From Candidatus Woesearchaeota archaeon (GTDB taxonomy: Archaea > Nanobdellota > Nanobdellia > Woesearchaeales > SM23-78): a stretch of DNA of 64,000 nucleotides. The notes under the pieces were generated by a model that saw nothing but the letters and a program-made list of their open reading frames with translations, was not told where the DNA came from and ran no database searches. The translations under genes were made by a program, and so were the position numbers. Below are positions 16,521 to 24,717 of this stretch, piece by piece (positions within the stretch are counted from its first letter, which is position 1; each line of letters starts with the position of its first letter). The stretch lies in the NCBI GenBank assembly GCA_016932315.1, contig JAFGDD010000004.1, positions 226,510 to 290,509 on the forward strand. The letters are read 5' to 3'.

Positions 16521-18746
16521 TTAAATTTTTCGCTGTGGTGCAAAAATCCTTTTTATGGCTTGCTTTATACCTCTGAATGTTTTCTTCCTGTCAATCATAA
16601 CCTGCTTCTTCCTCGAGATGAACAATCCAACCCCCACAAGAGCCACTATTAAGACTAGCAGGTAAGGCGCGTACTTAAACGCCTTTGCATTGGCAGACTC
16701 ATAAACCACGCTGCCTGTGATTGATAGAGCTGAGGAATCATTCTCTTCAGATGTATGGCTTTCTTCATTTCCTATTAGCAATTCTTTCTTCACAACGGTT
16801 GTTTCTTCAGGAGCTTCAAGATTAATTAATAATGTCTTGGTATCAAGGACTTTGGTATTATTTCTGAGCTCTAAAACATACAAATTAATGCCTGGCTCTG
16901 GCGAAACACTGAACCTGTTATCTCCTGTGCTGTTAGGCTTGATCTTGTTTTCGCCGTCCTTGCTTAACAAGACTAATTCGCAATTCTTGCTGGCATTAAT
17001 ATTTGCATAAAGGTTAATGCTTTCGCTGAACTTCTGGTTCCTGGTATAAAAGGATATTATCCTGTCACTTGACCCTTGGCTGCTTAGTGCAGTGGTCTTC
17101 TTTGTTTCTGTTGCTTTTGCAGCCGCTACCTGATTTGTTGCCTTGCAGGCACTTTTTGCATTGCCTTGTATTGTGATTTTTTCTTCTGTGCTCTCATCAA
17201 GCCCTTCAACAACGAGTGTGTGCTCTCCATCGCTGAATTTTTCATCGCAATTAGGGTTTAACAATACTTTGACAGTCAGATTATACTCATATTTCTTCTT
17301 GTTAAGATAAAATGTTGTTTCCTCAGACACCTTTTTATCATCTTTGCCTCTTACAAACACATTAATTGTGCTCTTATCTGTGTCTCCGCGGTATATGCTG
17401 AGCTTTACCTTGAATTCATCACCAAAATTCAATCCCTCAGAATCATAAACCTGCTCAATCTTGATGTTGGAATCTGTTTCTTCATATTCATCTTCTTCAA
17501 TGCTTGCCTCTAGTTTTTTTACAATAATCAGAGTTTCCTTCTCAAGTTCTCCATTGGAATTATCGCACCCCACAAATCTCAATCTTGCTTTTACCCATAA
17601 TGCCTGGTCATCCTCTTCAATCTTTGGAGTGTAAGTCTTGGTGTTAGTGTTGCTTGTGTTAACATTCTCCTTCTCAATCCTGCCGAACAAGTCCTCAACC
17701 CAGTATTCAACAATGTAAGGAAAGCTTTCATTGCTTAATGCATAGCTTATTTTGACTTTTTCACCCTCTTCATAAATCATCTTGTCAGTGCTAAGGTTAA
17801 TTTCGACAAAACAGGGAATGCTTAATGGATTGATGACTTCTAATTCTTTGCATACAAAAAGATTAGTGCTTAATATGCTTCCGCAAAGCTTGTAATAGCC
17901 TGATTCTTCAAAGAACAACCTTCCAGTATCTGATGATGAATAATAGTTGATTGTCTTGTTAAAAGAATCCTCAAATATTAAAACATTGTCTTGCGTCACA
18001 TTATAGTTAACGATTACTGTTGCAAAGCTTTCATCGCTGGAACCATGGTTTAGGTTGGTTATCCTGAACAATGAATCATAGCTAACGCCAACGAACAAAT
18101 CATCTGGAATGATTATTTCTATCTTTAAGTTTGAATCACTGCTTTCTTCACCAGTGTTATTCTCTTGAGTGCTGTTCTGCTCAGTATTATTCTGTCCTGT
18201 ATTATTCTCCTGCGTATCATTTTCTTCTGTTTCATTAATGGTTATGTTTGTTGTTTCATTGATAATGTTCGTCTGCACGAAATTATCATTGCCAGGGCTG
18301 CCGCCTATTGCACAGGACTCAAGCCAAGAATCATTAAAGAATTCCAGCGAATAGCCGTTGTTGTTGGCAAAAGAGCCGTTGTATTTTACAGAATCAACAA
18401 GCATTTGTTTGTAATAAAGAAATACTGTGTCACCAGTGTTGCCTAGGTTGTTGCCAATGGTTGCGCCTGCAGAATAAACACTGCAATTAATGCCTGAATA
18501 ATTAAACCCTTCCTCTACAATTAAGCTAAACTCTCCTAGCACGAACTTGAGAAGAACAAGAGAGTCATTAGATGCTAAGTCACCTATTGTGTAGCCAGAA
18601 AGGTTATCAGTTCCAATAATTTCAATGAATTCCTTATTATTATCATCGCCAACAGGGTTGTACATAATTTCATTAATGCTTATAGAATAAGAAAATGGCA
18701 GAATTAAAAGCATTAACATCAGCAGGCAAGTTTTTTTCATGCCCAT
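16521..18746 (-). CDS. Secreted lamin-tail-domain surface protein with C-terminal membrane anchor
   Basis: 741 residues. A signal peptide (MGMKKTCLLMLMLLILP) precedes a lamin-tail domain (about 25-135: ISINEIMYNPVGDDNNKEF, GYTIGDLASNDS, SLEFFNDSWLESC). A Thr/Asn/Glu-rich linker with repeated NNTEQN-type units and several beta-sandwich segments follow. It ends with a membrane helix (YAPYLLVLIVALVGVGLF) and a basic cytoplasmic tail. Lamin-tail domains sit on extracellular proteins or nucleases of archaea. The architecture suggests an adhesin or envelope protein. The start is taken at 18746, about 26 bp from a coding-strand TATATAAAT; an ATG six bases downstream is also possible. Confidence 0.82.
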   Translation of the reverse strand: MGMKKTCLLMLMLLILPFSYSISINEIMYNPVGDDNNKEFIEIIGTDNLSGYTIGDLASNDSLVLLKFVLGEFSLIVEEGFNYSGINCSVYSAGATIGNNLGNTGDTVFLYYKQMLVDSVKYNGSFANNNGYSLEFFNDSWLESCAIGGSPGNDNFVQTNIINETTNITINETEENDTQENNTGQNNTEQNSTQENNTGEESSDSNLKIEIIIPDDLFVGVSYDSLFRITNLNHGSSDESFATVIVNYNVTQDNVLIFEDSFNKTINYYSSSDTGRLFFEESGYYKLCGSILSTNLFVCKELEVINPLSIPCFVEINLSTDKMIYEEGEKVKISYALSNESFPYIVEYWVEDLFGRIEKENVNTSNTNTKTYTPKIEEDDQALWVKARLRFVGCDNSNGELEKETLIIVKKLEASIEEDEYEETDSNIKIEQVYDSEGLNFGDEFKVKLSIYRGDTDKSTINVFVRGKDDKKVSEETTFYLNKKKYEYNLTVKVLLNPNCDEKFSDGEHTLVVEGLDESTEEKITIQGNAKSACKATNQVAAAKATETKKTTALSSQGSSDRIISFYTRNQKFSESINLYANINASKNCELVLLSKDGENKIKPNSTGDNRFSVSPEPGINLYVLELRNNTKVLDTKTLLINLEAPEETTVVKKELLIGNEESHTSEENDSSALSITGSVVYESANAKAFKYAPYLLVLIVALVGVGLFISRKKQVMIDRKKTFRGIKQAIKRIFAPQRKI

Positions 18747-18774
18747 GAATAACAAAGCAACCTATTTATATAAT

Positions 18775-19920
18775 CTATAGCTCAAATTCCGGAGGAAAAA
18801 GTCTTTTATCGTAAAGCATTCGGAGGTTTTCTTGGGGCAAAGGCAATTTTGAAGGTATGTAAAGCACATTAGTTGCGCTAGGCATAACTTCAACTTGAAT
18901 TGTGCTTCTTGGGTATTCCACCTTCTGCTCCTCACCATCAACATTAAGATAATGCTCTTTTGAAAGATCTGCATTGAGAATGCTGAGCTCAATTTTTTTT
19001 ATGCCTTCTAGATAATTAAGATTGTGCTTGTTAAAGCCATGCTTGTTCTTAGGGGCAATTACGTGCTTGTTGTTATTCCTCTTCATCTGCACAGCTAGCT
19101 TCATGAAATCTCCGAAGCTCATCTTCCTTGCAATTATTCCTTCAAACATTCCATCGTCAATAACTGCGCCAGCATTATCCTTGCCGGGATTATAATTCAT
19201 TCTTTTGCCAGCGTATTGGCCATTAATCACGACAAAACTGAGAATATCATGCGCAATATGACCGCCAATTATATCATTGTTTATAATATAAGCAACATCA
19301 ATATACTTATAGCTGCCTGTCTTCAATGCCTTGATAGCTTCTGTGATAAAAGGATTAATCCTTCCAAATCCTCCTTTTTTCCTGCCAGCATTCACTTCCT
19401 TGCAAACTAAGCCATCAATGCCGATGCTGAAAAGATTCATGGCCTTGACTTCTTTGCCTTCATCATATTTGACTCTTATCAAGTCAATTGCTTTCAAATA
19501 ATCATCGATGCTGGCTCTGCCTGTTAAGATATCATTGACCAGGTTGCACGTGCGCTCAGTGTTTCTCATGCCAATTGTTGTTGCAAAATCGCTGCTCGTG
19601 CCGCCAGGTATTAATCCAAATATTATGTGCGTCAAGTCAGAATGAGTATTGATAGCTTTATTATAAGTCCCGTCCCCTCCATTTAGGAGTATAAGTCTTT
19701 TCTGGCCATTATCAGAATCAGCTTCCTTGCTTTTCTTAGCCACAACACTCGTTATATCATCAGCACTCCTGCTCTCATGACACTCAAACAATTCGCTGCC
19801 AAGCCGTCTAATCATGGCATTGGTGATTTCCCTTGACTTCTCTCCAGCAGCAGGATTAGTTATCAAATCAACAGGAAGCTTAATGCCTGTCCTCTCCTCA
19901 ATACCTTCTTGTTTGCTCAT
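18775..19920 (-). CDS. Diacylglycerol/lipid kinase family protein
   Basis: 381 residues. The N-terminal catalytic domain has DLITNPAAGEKSREI, the nucleotide motif LLNGGDGTYNKAIN and GLIPGGTSSDFATTIG, which define the DAGK/YegS/sphingosine-kinase fold. These enzymes phosphorylate lipid alcohols at the membrane face. The second half is the usual beta-sandwich (AGAVIDDGMFEGIIARKMSF, HYLNVDGEEQKVEYP). The start MSKQEG overlaps the amrS stop as ATGA, so the two are co-translated. The real substrate, probably an archaeal lipid or polyprenol, is not shown by sequence. Confidence 0.85.
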   Translation of the reverse strand: MSKQEGIEERTGIKLPVDLITNPAAGEKSREITNAMIRRLGSELFECHESRSADDITSVVAKKSKEADSDNGQKRLILLNGGDGTYNKAINTHSDLTHIIFGLIPGGTSSDFATTIGMRNTERTCNLVNDILTGRASIDDYLKAIDLIRVKYDEGKEVKAMNLFSIGIDGLVCKEVNAGRKKGGFGRINPFITEAIKALKTGSYKYIDVAYIINNDIIGGHIAHDILSFVVINGQYAGKRMNYNPGKDNAGAVIDDGMFEGIIARKMSFGDFMKLAVQMKRNNNKHVIAPKNKHGFNKHNLNYLEGIKKIELSILNADLSKEHYLNVDGEEQKVEYPRSTIQVEVMPSATNVLYIPSKLPLPQENLRMLYDKRLFPPEFEL

Positions 19921-20921
19921 TTCCATACCCCAGCAATCTTTGAATTGCACTTAAAGCACTTGCCATTAACCAGCTTGTTCTCAATCAGATTCAGCATGCT
20001 CCTCCTGATATTGACGGATTTGCACTTTGGACAGATAGTATTGCTCTCCCCAATTATATTGCCAATATAAACATAATCAAGGTATTTCTCTGCAATTTTC
20101 CTTGCTTTTTCAAGCGTTTCCATTGGCGTTGCAATGCTGTCAGTTATCTTATAATCAGGATGAAATCGTGAGAAATGCAAAGGAACATCCCTGCCAAGGT
20201 TTTCAGCAATCCATTTGCACATCTCCTCTATTTTCTTAAAGTTATCATTAGAGCCAGGAATCACAAGGTTAGTAATCTCAAGCCACACACCTTCTTCTTT
20301 CAATATCTTAAGAGTTTGAAGCACAGGCTCAAGCCTTCCCTGGCAGTTCTTGCGATAAAATTCTTCTGTAAAACCTTTCAAATCAATATTTGCTCCGTCA
20401 ATAAATTTGCAAAGCTCTCTCAAAGACCTCTCATTAATGTAGCCGTTGCTCACAATAGTGTTCTTAATGCCTGCCTTCTTAGCAATCCTAGCAGTATCAA
20501 GCATGTACTCATAAAAAATAGTAGGCTCAGTGTAAGTGTAGCTGATAACATCACATTTTTCTTTCTTGCACTGCTCAACCACTTTTTTAGGAAGAACCTC
20601 ATCAAAATTCTCGCTTATAGCCTCTGCTCTTGCCTGGCTTATCTGCCAGTTCTGGCAAAAGCTGCAAAAGAAATTGCAGCCAATAGTTGCAATGCTGAAA
20701 GCCCTAGCTCCTGGAATGAAATGATACAAAGGCTTCTTCTCAATAGGGTCAACATGAACAGCGCAAGGCTTTGCATAAACAATAGAGAATAATTTGCCAT
20801 CAATGTTCTGCCTAACGCTACAAAGCCCTCTGTTGCCAGGATTAATCAAGCACAACCTAGGGCAGAGCTCGCACTTAACGATATTATCCTTCTGCTTGGA
20901 ATAATATGATGCTTCCTTCAT
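19917..20921 (-). CDS. amrS: AmmeMemoRadiSam-system radical SAM enzyme
   Basis: 334 residues. An N-terminal cysteine cluster (CELCPRLCLINPGNRGLC) is followed by AKPCAVHVDPIEKKPLYHF and the radical SAM loop CNFFCSFCQNW, all hallmarks of AmrS. A C-terminal zinc ribbon (CPKCKSVN, CFKCNSKI) completes it. AmrS belongs to a conserved triad with AMMECR1 and Memo proteins, whose chemistry is still poorly defined. Neither partner is in this window. Here it is coupled with a lipid kinase gene, an unusual partner. Confidence 0.92.
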   Translation of the reverse strand: MKEASYYSKQKDNIVKCELCPRLCLINPGNRGLCSVRQNIDGKLFSIVYAKPCAVHVDPIEKKPLYHFIPGARAFSIATIGCNFFCSFCQNWQISQARAEAISENFDEVLPKKVVEQCKKEKCDVISYTYTEPTIFYEYMLDTARIAKKAGIKNTIVSNGYINERSLRELCKFIDGANIDLKGFTEEFYRKNCQGRLEPVLQTLKILKEEGVWLEITNLVIPGSNDNFKKIEEMCKWIAENLGRDVPLHFSRFHPDYKITDSIATPMETLEKARKIAEKYLDYVYIGNIIGESNTICPKCKSVNIRRSMLNLIENKLVNGKCFKCNSKIAGVWK

Positions 20922-20982
20922 GATAAGAGATGGAATACAGGCTTGTTTTAATTTTTTATGCTATTAACCCATATTAAAACTT

Positions 20983-21107
20983 AAAAAGTCGCCTTGGCCG
21001 TGAGATTAGCAGAGATTTTTCGAATGCGCCTTGCTCTGAGAAAAATCCATCCCTGTTTGCCGAGTTTATTGCTCTTACCAATATCTTGGTCTATGCGGCG
21101 ATTTTTT
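20983..21107. ncRNA. Candidate structured RNA, possibly related to 7440-7546
   Basis: AAAAAGTCGCC at 20983-20993 pairs with GGCGATTTTT at 21097-21106 (one bulged G). Inside are GATTTTTC 21014-21021 with GAAAAATC 21040-21047, and the perfect hairpin ACCAA-TATC-TTGGT at 21077-21090. The start AAAAGTCGCC-n2-3-GCCGT and the T-run after the closing stem resemble the RNA at 7440. The near-palindromic ends leave the strand undecided and no convincing TATA box is seen. It lies between amrS and a TrmB gene. Confidence 0.4.
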
Positions 21108-21132
21108 GATTAGACACCGATTAAGAACTTAT

Positions 21133-21906
21133 TCATCTTATCTTTCCAATATCAGACAATCTCATATCTTGCTTGAATTTCGCAGGTTTGGCCAGGCCCC
21201 AATACATTTCAAATATGACTCTCATTGCTTCTGCAAAATCCTTATTTTTTATTATTATTCCAACCAGATCCGTTTTATGACTGAACATTGAAACTTTCTG
21301 CCCATAAATAAATATCATTACTGGAAAATCTTCAAAGCCGTCATAAAATCTTAAATCGCTCACTTTTTGATACTCCTTCGTATGGAGTATTGGTTCGTCT
21401 GTGTAGTCATAAATCATCTTGGCAGGAATGCCTTTTTCCATGCGTGATCTCCTTACATAATCCGGCAAATGCTTAAGCACTGCCAGAGATTTCTTATAGC
21501 CCCCAAAATAGTAAACCTGCTGCTTGACTCTCACGAGATCAGCAAGAATGGTGTGGACTCCTTTGAATCCCTCATATATTTCTACGCTCGAAGGCTCTTT
21601 TATAGCAGCTTTTAAGGATTTAAGCTGCGGGAGGATAGAATCAATTAATTTTTGTTTTTCTGCAAGCTGATCCTTTAGTTTTTCTGGCTCTGCTGCAGAG
21701 TAATAAGTTACTCCTTTGTTTACAATGCTTGCAACAAGGCCTTTATTTATTAAATATTCGAGAATGTGATAAACTGTTGATCTCGGATAACCCAATCTTT
21801 TTGATATCTCATTTATCTTTACGCTTCCCATCGGGAGCAGCTCGAGATAAACAGCCGTTTCCTTTTCGCTTAGGCCATACCTTTCAAGAGGATATTTTAG
21901 GTCCAT
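21133..21906 (-). CDS. TrmB-family transcriptional regulator
   Basis: 257 residues: winged helix (LSEKETAVYLELLPMG, KRLGYPRSTVYHILEYL), coiled linker, then a sensor domain (VEIYEGFKGVHTILADLV, VYYFGGYKKSL). It is closely similar in layout to 60948-61718. The ATG at 21906 is chosen because ACTTTATAAAG on the coding strand lies about 29 bp upstream. A longer TTG-initiated frame to 21960 is less likely. It is divergent from the lipoprotein gene at 22013, with an inverted repeat between them. Confidence 0.83.
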   Translation of the reverse strand: MDLKYPLERYGLSEKETAVYLELLPMGSVKINEISKRLGYPRSTVYHILEYLINKGLVASIVNKGVTYYSAAEPEKLKDQLAEKQKLIDSILPQLKSLKAAIKEPSSVEIYEGFKGVHTILADLVRVKQQVYYFGGYKKSLAVLKHLPDYVRRSRMEKGIPAKMIYDYTDEPILHTKEYQKVSDLRFYDGFEDFPVMIFIYGQKVSMFSHKTDLVGIIIKNKDFAEAMRVIFEMYWGLAKPAKFKQDMRLSDIGKIR

Positions 21907-21973
21907 GCCGTATTGTTGGCTCTCTGCCTTTATAAAGTTGCCGTCCAAATTGGAGGGCAAATAATTAAATAGA

Positions 21974-21995
21974 ATAACTACTTAGTGATAGTTAT
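21974..21995. promoter_or_regulatory. Inverted repeat between TrmB regulator and lipoprotein gene
   Basis: ATAACTA (21974-21980) and TAGTTAT (21989-21995) are perfect 7-bp arms around an 8-bp spacer, upstream of both divergent start codons. It is a likely operator for the adjacent regulator. Confidence 0.5.
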
Positions 21996-22012
21996 AAAAG
22001 GAGGTGTTTAAT

Positions 22013-22402
22013 ATGAAAAAACTACAAAAAATCAGCGCCATCATCTTAATAGGGCTAACTGCAATTGTTAGCGCATGTAGAGGACCATACAAGCAGAATT
22101 ACTCGTGGTATGGGAAAGTGCCTGCGGCACAAGAATACAATGTTGGGTGCGCAGTTTATGACGCAAGCAAAGAAAAATGCGGAAGCGATACAAAAATATA
22201 TGACCCGCTAAATAAATCCGCAGGAATGCTCATTGCAATAGATTGTGATGGAGATTATGCACCTGAACGAATAGAGCTTTTCGGCATACCAAAAAATGAC
22301 CAAAAAAGAGAATTGACCAGCTCAAATTTGACTGAAATCATAGCGCAGGCGGTCGCGGAAGCAAAGCTGGATTATAATAAAAAGGTAGCTCAAAGTAAAT
22401 AA
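22013..22402 (+). CDS. Small putative lipoprotein
   Basis: 129 residues. A lysine-containing head, hydrophobic stretch (IIAILIG-like: ISAIILIGLTAIVSAC) and a cysteine after VSA suggest a lipoprotein signal. The mature part has a Tyr-rich patch (YKQNYSWYGKVP), two more cysteines, and IDCDGDYAPERIELFG, which could bind a metal. No family is known. An AGGAGGTG Shine-Dalgarno lies before the ATG. The divergent TrmB-type gene may control it. Confidence 0.68.
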   Translation: MKKLQKISAIILIGLTAIVSACRGPYKQNYSWYGKVPAAQEYNVGCAVYDASKEKCGSDTKIYDPLNKSAGMLIAIDCDGDYAPERIELFGIPKNDQKRELTSSNLTEIIAQAVAEAKLDYNKKVAQSK

Positions 22403-22478
22403 GAAAACTCTTTATTTTTATTAATATTTATTTTATTTATCCTATTATGTCTGATCAAGAGAATGGGCTGAAAATATC

Positions 22479-22513
22479 AAAAAGCCATTTGCTCTCCCTA
22501 ATGGTGGCTTTTT
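22479..22513. terminator. Bidirectional hairpin terminator
   Basis: AAAAAGCCA (22479-22487) and TGGCTTTTT (22505-22513) are perfect arms with T-runs on both strands, 76 bp after the lipoprotein stop. The rest of the 22403-22625 gap holds a second small hairpin (GAGGG/CCCTC, about 22591-22609) and the ATTTAAAT TATA box of the next gene. Confidence 0.5.
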
Positions 22514-22625
22514 ATGCGATAAACTCATTTTTTCAGAAAAAAATAAAAAGGCAAGAATTATTCTATGATAATAGCAAGATTTAAATACTTCGAGGGCTGA
22601 AAACCCTCTAGAAAAGAGGTGGGGT

Positions 22626-23384
22626 ATGGGATTATTTGGCAAGAAAAAAGAGTTACCATTTCCTTCTCAACCAGGAACAAGTACAGGGCAAATGGACCTC
22701 TCCAAATTAATGGCAGAAATACCTGCTCCGCCACCAGAATTCTCTAGCAACCAGCCACCGATGTCTGAAATGCCTATGTCGCCAGCAGAGCAGCCAGAAC
22801 TGCCGCCATTTGAGATGCCTGGAATACCACAAATACCTCCTCCACCGGCAGAAACAGGAGCAGAGAAAAAAATGCCTATTCCTCAGCAGGAAGAGCTTCC
22901 TGTCTTTGACATGAATCATCAGCCGGCCCAGCAGGAAACACCTGAGGCACCTGCCGAAGCCGCAACTCCTCAGCCAGCCCAGCCAGTAGCAGAAGCATTT
23001 GAACTGCCAGACTTTGAAGACGAGGAAATAGCTGCGCTTGAGAATGTTAAGTTGCAGGAATCAGAGCCAGTTCAGCCAGTAATGGAGAAGAAGCCATTAA
23101 CAAAGAAGCCTTTTAAGGAGGTAAAGGAAATAACTTATCCTGAGCAAGAGAAGCCTGTGCTCAGCTACAAGCCAAAGTTCATGGAATTAGAGAGGTATTC
23201 TTTCATAAAAGAAGAGCTTGAAGAAACAAGGAAGCTGGCTGCAGGAACAGAAGATTTAGTTGAGCAGTACGCAGTGACGAGCAAAGACAAGCAAAACAGA
23301 TATCACGCTCTTTCAGAACAGCTTAACCTGCTCCAAGAAAAAATAATGCTAATAGACACCAAACTATTTGAGAGTCCAGAATAA
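22626..23384 (+). CDS. Proline-rich and coiled-coil protein, first of a trio
   Basis: 252 residues. After MGLFGKKKELPF, residues about 15-125 are dominated by Pro, Glu, Gln, Ala and Met with repeated PPPEF, PPFEMPGIP and QPAQP units and should be unstructured. Residues about 175-245 are a predicted coiled coil (FIKEELEETRKLAAG, YHALSEQLNLLQEKIMLID). There are no membrane or catalytic motifs. It is followed by two more small helical genes at 26 and 28 bp spacing. A scaffold or surface-appendage base is possible but unproven. Confidence 0.72.
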   Translation: MGLFGKKKELPFPSQPGTSTGQMDLSKLMAEIPAPPPEFSSNQPPMSEMPMSPAEQPELPPFEMPGIPQIPPPPAETGAEKKMPIPQQEELPVFDMNHQPAQQETPEAPAEAATPQPAQPVAEAFELPDFEDEEIAALENVKLQESEPVQPVMEKKPLTKKPFKEVKEITYPEQEKPVLSYKPKFMELERYSFIKEELEETRKLAAGTEDLVEQYAVTSKDKQNRYHALSEQLNLLQEKIMLIDTKLFESPE

Positions 23385-23409
23385 AACATAATGTGTTCGA
23401 GGTGAACAT

Positions 23410-23634
23410 ATGATAAGCGAATCAAATCCTGTGTTCGTAAAAATTGACAAGTACAAGGAAATACTAAGCATAGTCGAGGTCATCAACAAGAAAGTAAACG
23501 GAGTAAAGCAGCTGCTCTCAGAGCTTGAGGAATTAAAATCCAAGGAAGAAGAAGAGATAGCTAGTTGGGAGAAGAACCTTGACGAGATAACCCACAAGAT
23601 AGACTCAATGCAGGAAGAGCTCACCAAGGGCTAG
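23410..23634 (+). CDS. Short coiled-coil protein, second of a trio
   Basis: 74 residues, nearly all helical with heptad-like spacing (YKEILSIVEVINKKVNGVKQ, LKSKEEEEIASWEKNLDEI). It starts at ATG 23410 behind GAGGTGAAC. Size and composition suggest that it dimerises or pairs with its neighbours' coiled coils. No family is recognised. Confidence 0.72.
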   Translation: MISESNPVFVKIDKYKEILSIVEVINKKVNGVKQLLSELEELKSKEEEEIASWEKNLDEITHKIDSMQEELTKG

Positions 23635-23661
23635 AGCTAATAAGCATTAAGAGGAAAAAAT

Positions 23662-24066
23662 ATGCCTAAGAAAAACGAAGAGGAAGGACAGGAATTCTTC
23701 ATGCGCCTAGATAATCCTAACACTTTCAGGAGGAACCTGCTCGAAGCCTCGAAGATGACGCTCTCAGTCATAAAACAAACTCACAAGGTAAGTCAGATAC
23801 GCGAATTAAAGCACGAAGTAATAAACACCATAGCCAAGGAAGTCAAAGAGCTCAAATTATTAGTCCAGAAAGCAGAGGAATTAATGCCAAACTACAACAA
23901 GGCAGAGCTAAAAAAATACTTCCCAGAGCCAGCCATCCCTAAAGAGCAGCCAGCTATAAAAACAGAAAAATCAGATTACAAGCCAAAGCCAAAAGCCCCA
24001 TCTTCTGAAATGGACAAGATAACCCGGGCAATAGAAGACATACAGAAAAAATTGCAGAGTCTTTGA
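23662..24066 (+). CDS. Helical protein, third of a trio
   Basis: 134 residues. A conserved-looking core (FFMRLDNPNTFRRNLLEASK, HKVSQIRELKHEVINTIAKE) precedes a Pro/Lys linker and a short final helix (DKITRAIEDIQKKLQSL). I associate this core with uncharacterised DPANN proteins. An AGAGGAAA Shine-Dalgarno supports the start. It ends just before the tRNA-Leu promoter region. Confidence 0.72.
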   Translation: MPKKNEEEGQEFFMRLDNPNTFRRNLLEASKMTLSVIKQTHKVSQIRELKHEVINTIAKEVKELKLLVQKAEELMPNYNKAELKKYFPEPAIPKEQPAIKTEKSDYKPKPKAPSSEMDKITRAIEDIQKKLQSL

Positions 24067-24110
24067 AGAAAGAATAATACTTATAAACCAGAACTTTTTC
24101 TTTTTGTTTA

Positions 24111-24160
24111 TGCGGGTTTGCCGGTAGACAAAAGTGCGCTTTTGGACTGCCACACCCAAA
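24111..24160 (+). ncRNA. tRNA-Leu leader element resembling the tRNA 5' end
   Basis: TTATAAAC at 24081-24088 places a transcript start near 24110. The element begins TTATGCGGGTTTGCCGG, matching TTATGCGGGCGTGCCGG of the tRNA 70 bp downstream at 15 of 17 positions. It folds as GGGT 24114-24117 with ACCC 24154-24157, GGTAG 24123-24127 with CTGCC 24147-24151, and AAAAG 24130-24134 with CTTTT 24139-24143. It may be a transcribed 5' leader, or the relic of a tandem tRNA duplication. Confidence 0.4.
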
Positions 24161-24181
24161 TAGTATAAACTTTTTTATTAT

Positions 24182-24265
24182 GCGGGCGTGCCGGAGTGGC
24201 CAAACGGGACAGACTCAAGATCTGTTGGCTTAGTGCCTACGCAGGTTCGAAACCTGTCGCCCGCA
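24182..24265 (+). tRNA. tRNA-Leu (anticodon CAA)
   Basis: The acceptor GCGGGCG (24182-24188) pairs with CGCCCGC (24258-24264), with discriminator A at 24265. The anticodon stem ACAGA/TCTGT holds the loop CTCAAGA, giving CAA. A long variable arm (TGGCTTAGTGCCTAC) marks a class II tRNA. The T arm is GCAGG-TTCGAAA-CCTGT. CCA is not encoded. There is no intron. The nearer TATA-like sequence (24164-24169) is only 18 bp away, so the box at 24081 probably drives it. Confidence 0.95.
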
Positions 24266-24297
24266 TTGATTTTTTTAAAAATATGAGGAGAATCACT

Positions 24298-24699
24298 ATG
24301 CCTGGTATCAAGGAATTGGATGTTTTGTTGGGTTCAATAAAACCTGAACTTTCACCTGAAGAATTTGTTTTCTGCACCCTTTCAAACGTTGCCTTCTCAA
24401 AGCTAAAAATCAAGCCTTTGCTTATTTTCCATGAAAAAGAAGGAGTCACACTTATTATATCAAAAAAGCTTGCAGACAAGGAATCTTTGAATTATTCAGG
24501 GGTTTGGTCCATGATTACTTTGACTGTTCATTCCGACTTGTCATCAGTGGGCTTCTTGGCAGCAATATCAAGAAAACTGGCTGATAATAATATAAGCGTT
24601 AATGTTGTTTCTGCCTACTGCCACGACCACTTATTTGTGCCGGCTGAAGAAGCAAAAAAGGCTGTGCAGTTATTAATTGAATTATCCTATTCTCGCTAA
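24298..24699 (+). CDS. ACT-domain protein
   Basis: 133 residues with two ACT-like halves: ELDVLLGSIKPELSPEEFVF and ALFHEKEG-like strand (LLIFHEKEGVTLIISKK), then WSMITLTVHSDLSSVGFLAA and VNVVSAYCHDHLFVPAEEA. Small two-ACT proteins of this kind are common and uncharacterised, and presumably sense an amino acid. The ATG follows GAGGAG by six bases. Longer upstream frames overlap the tRNA and are rejected. It lies 32 bp after the tRNA. Confidence 0.85.
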   Translation: MPGIKELDVLLGSIKPELSPEEFVFCTLSNVAFSKLKIKPLLIFHEKEGVTLIISKKLADKESLNYSGVWSMITLTVHSDLSSVGFLAAISRKLADNNISVNVVSAYCHDHLFVPAEEAKKAVQLLIELSYSR

Positions 24700-24717
24700 G
24701 AATATTATAAGAAAGCA

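Noticed and set aside
24161..24170. TATA box directly in front of tRNA-Leu
   Set aside because: Only 18 bp from the mature 5' end, too close for archaeal TBP/TFB start selection.
24196..24297. N-terminal extension of the ACT protein
   Set aside because: It would translate through the tRNA-Leu gene.
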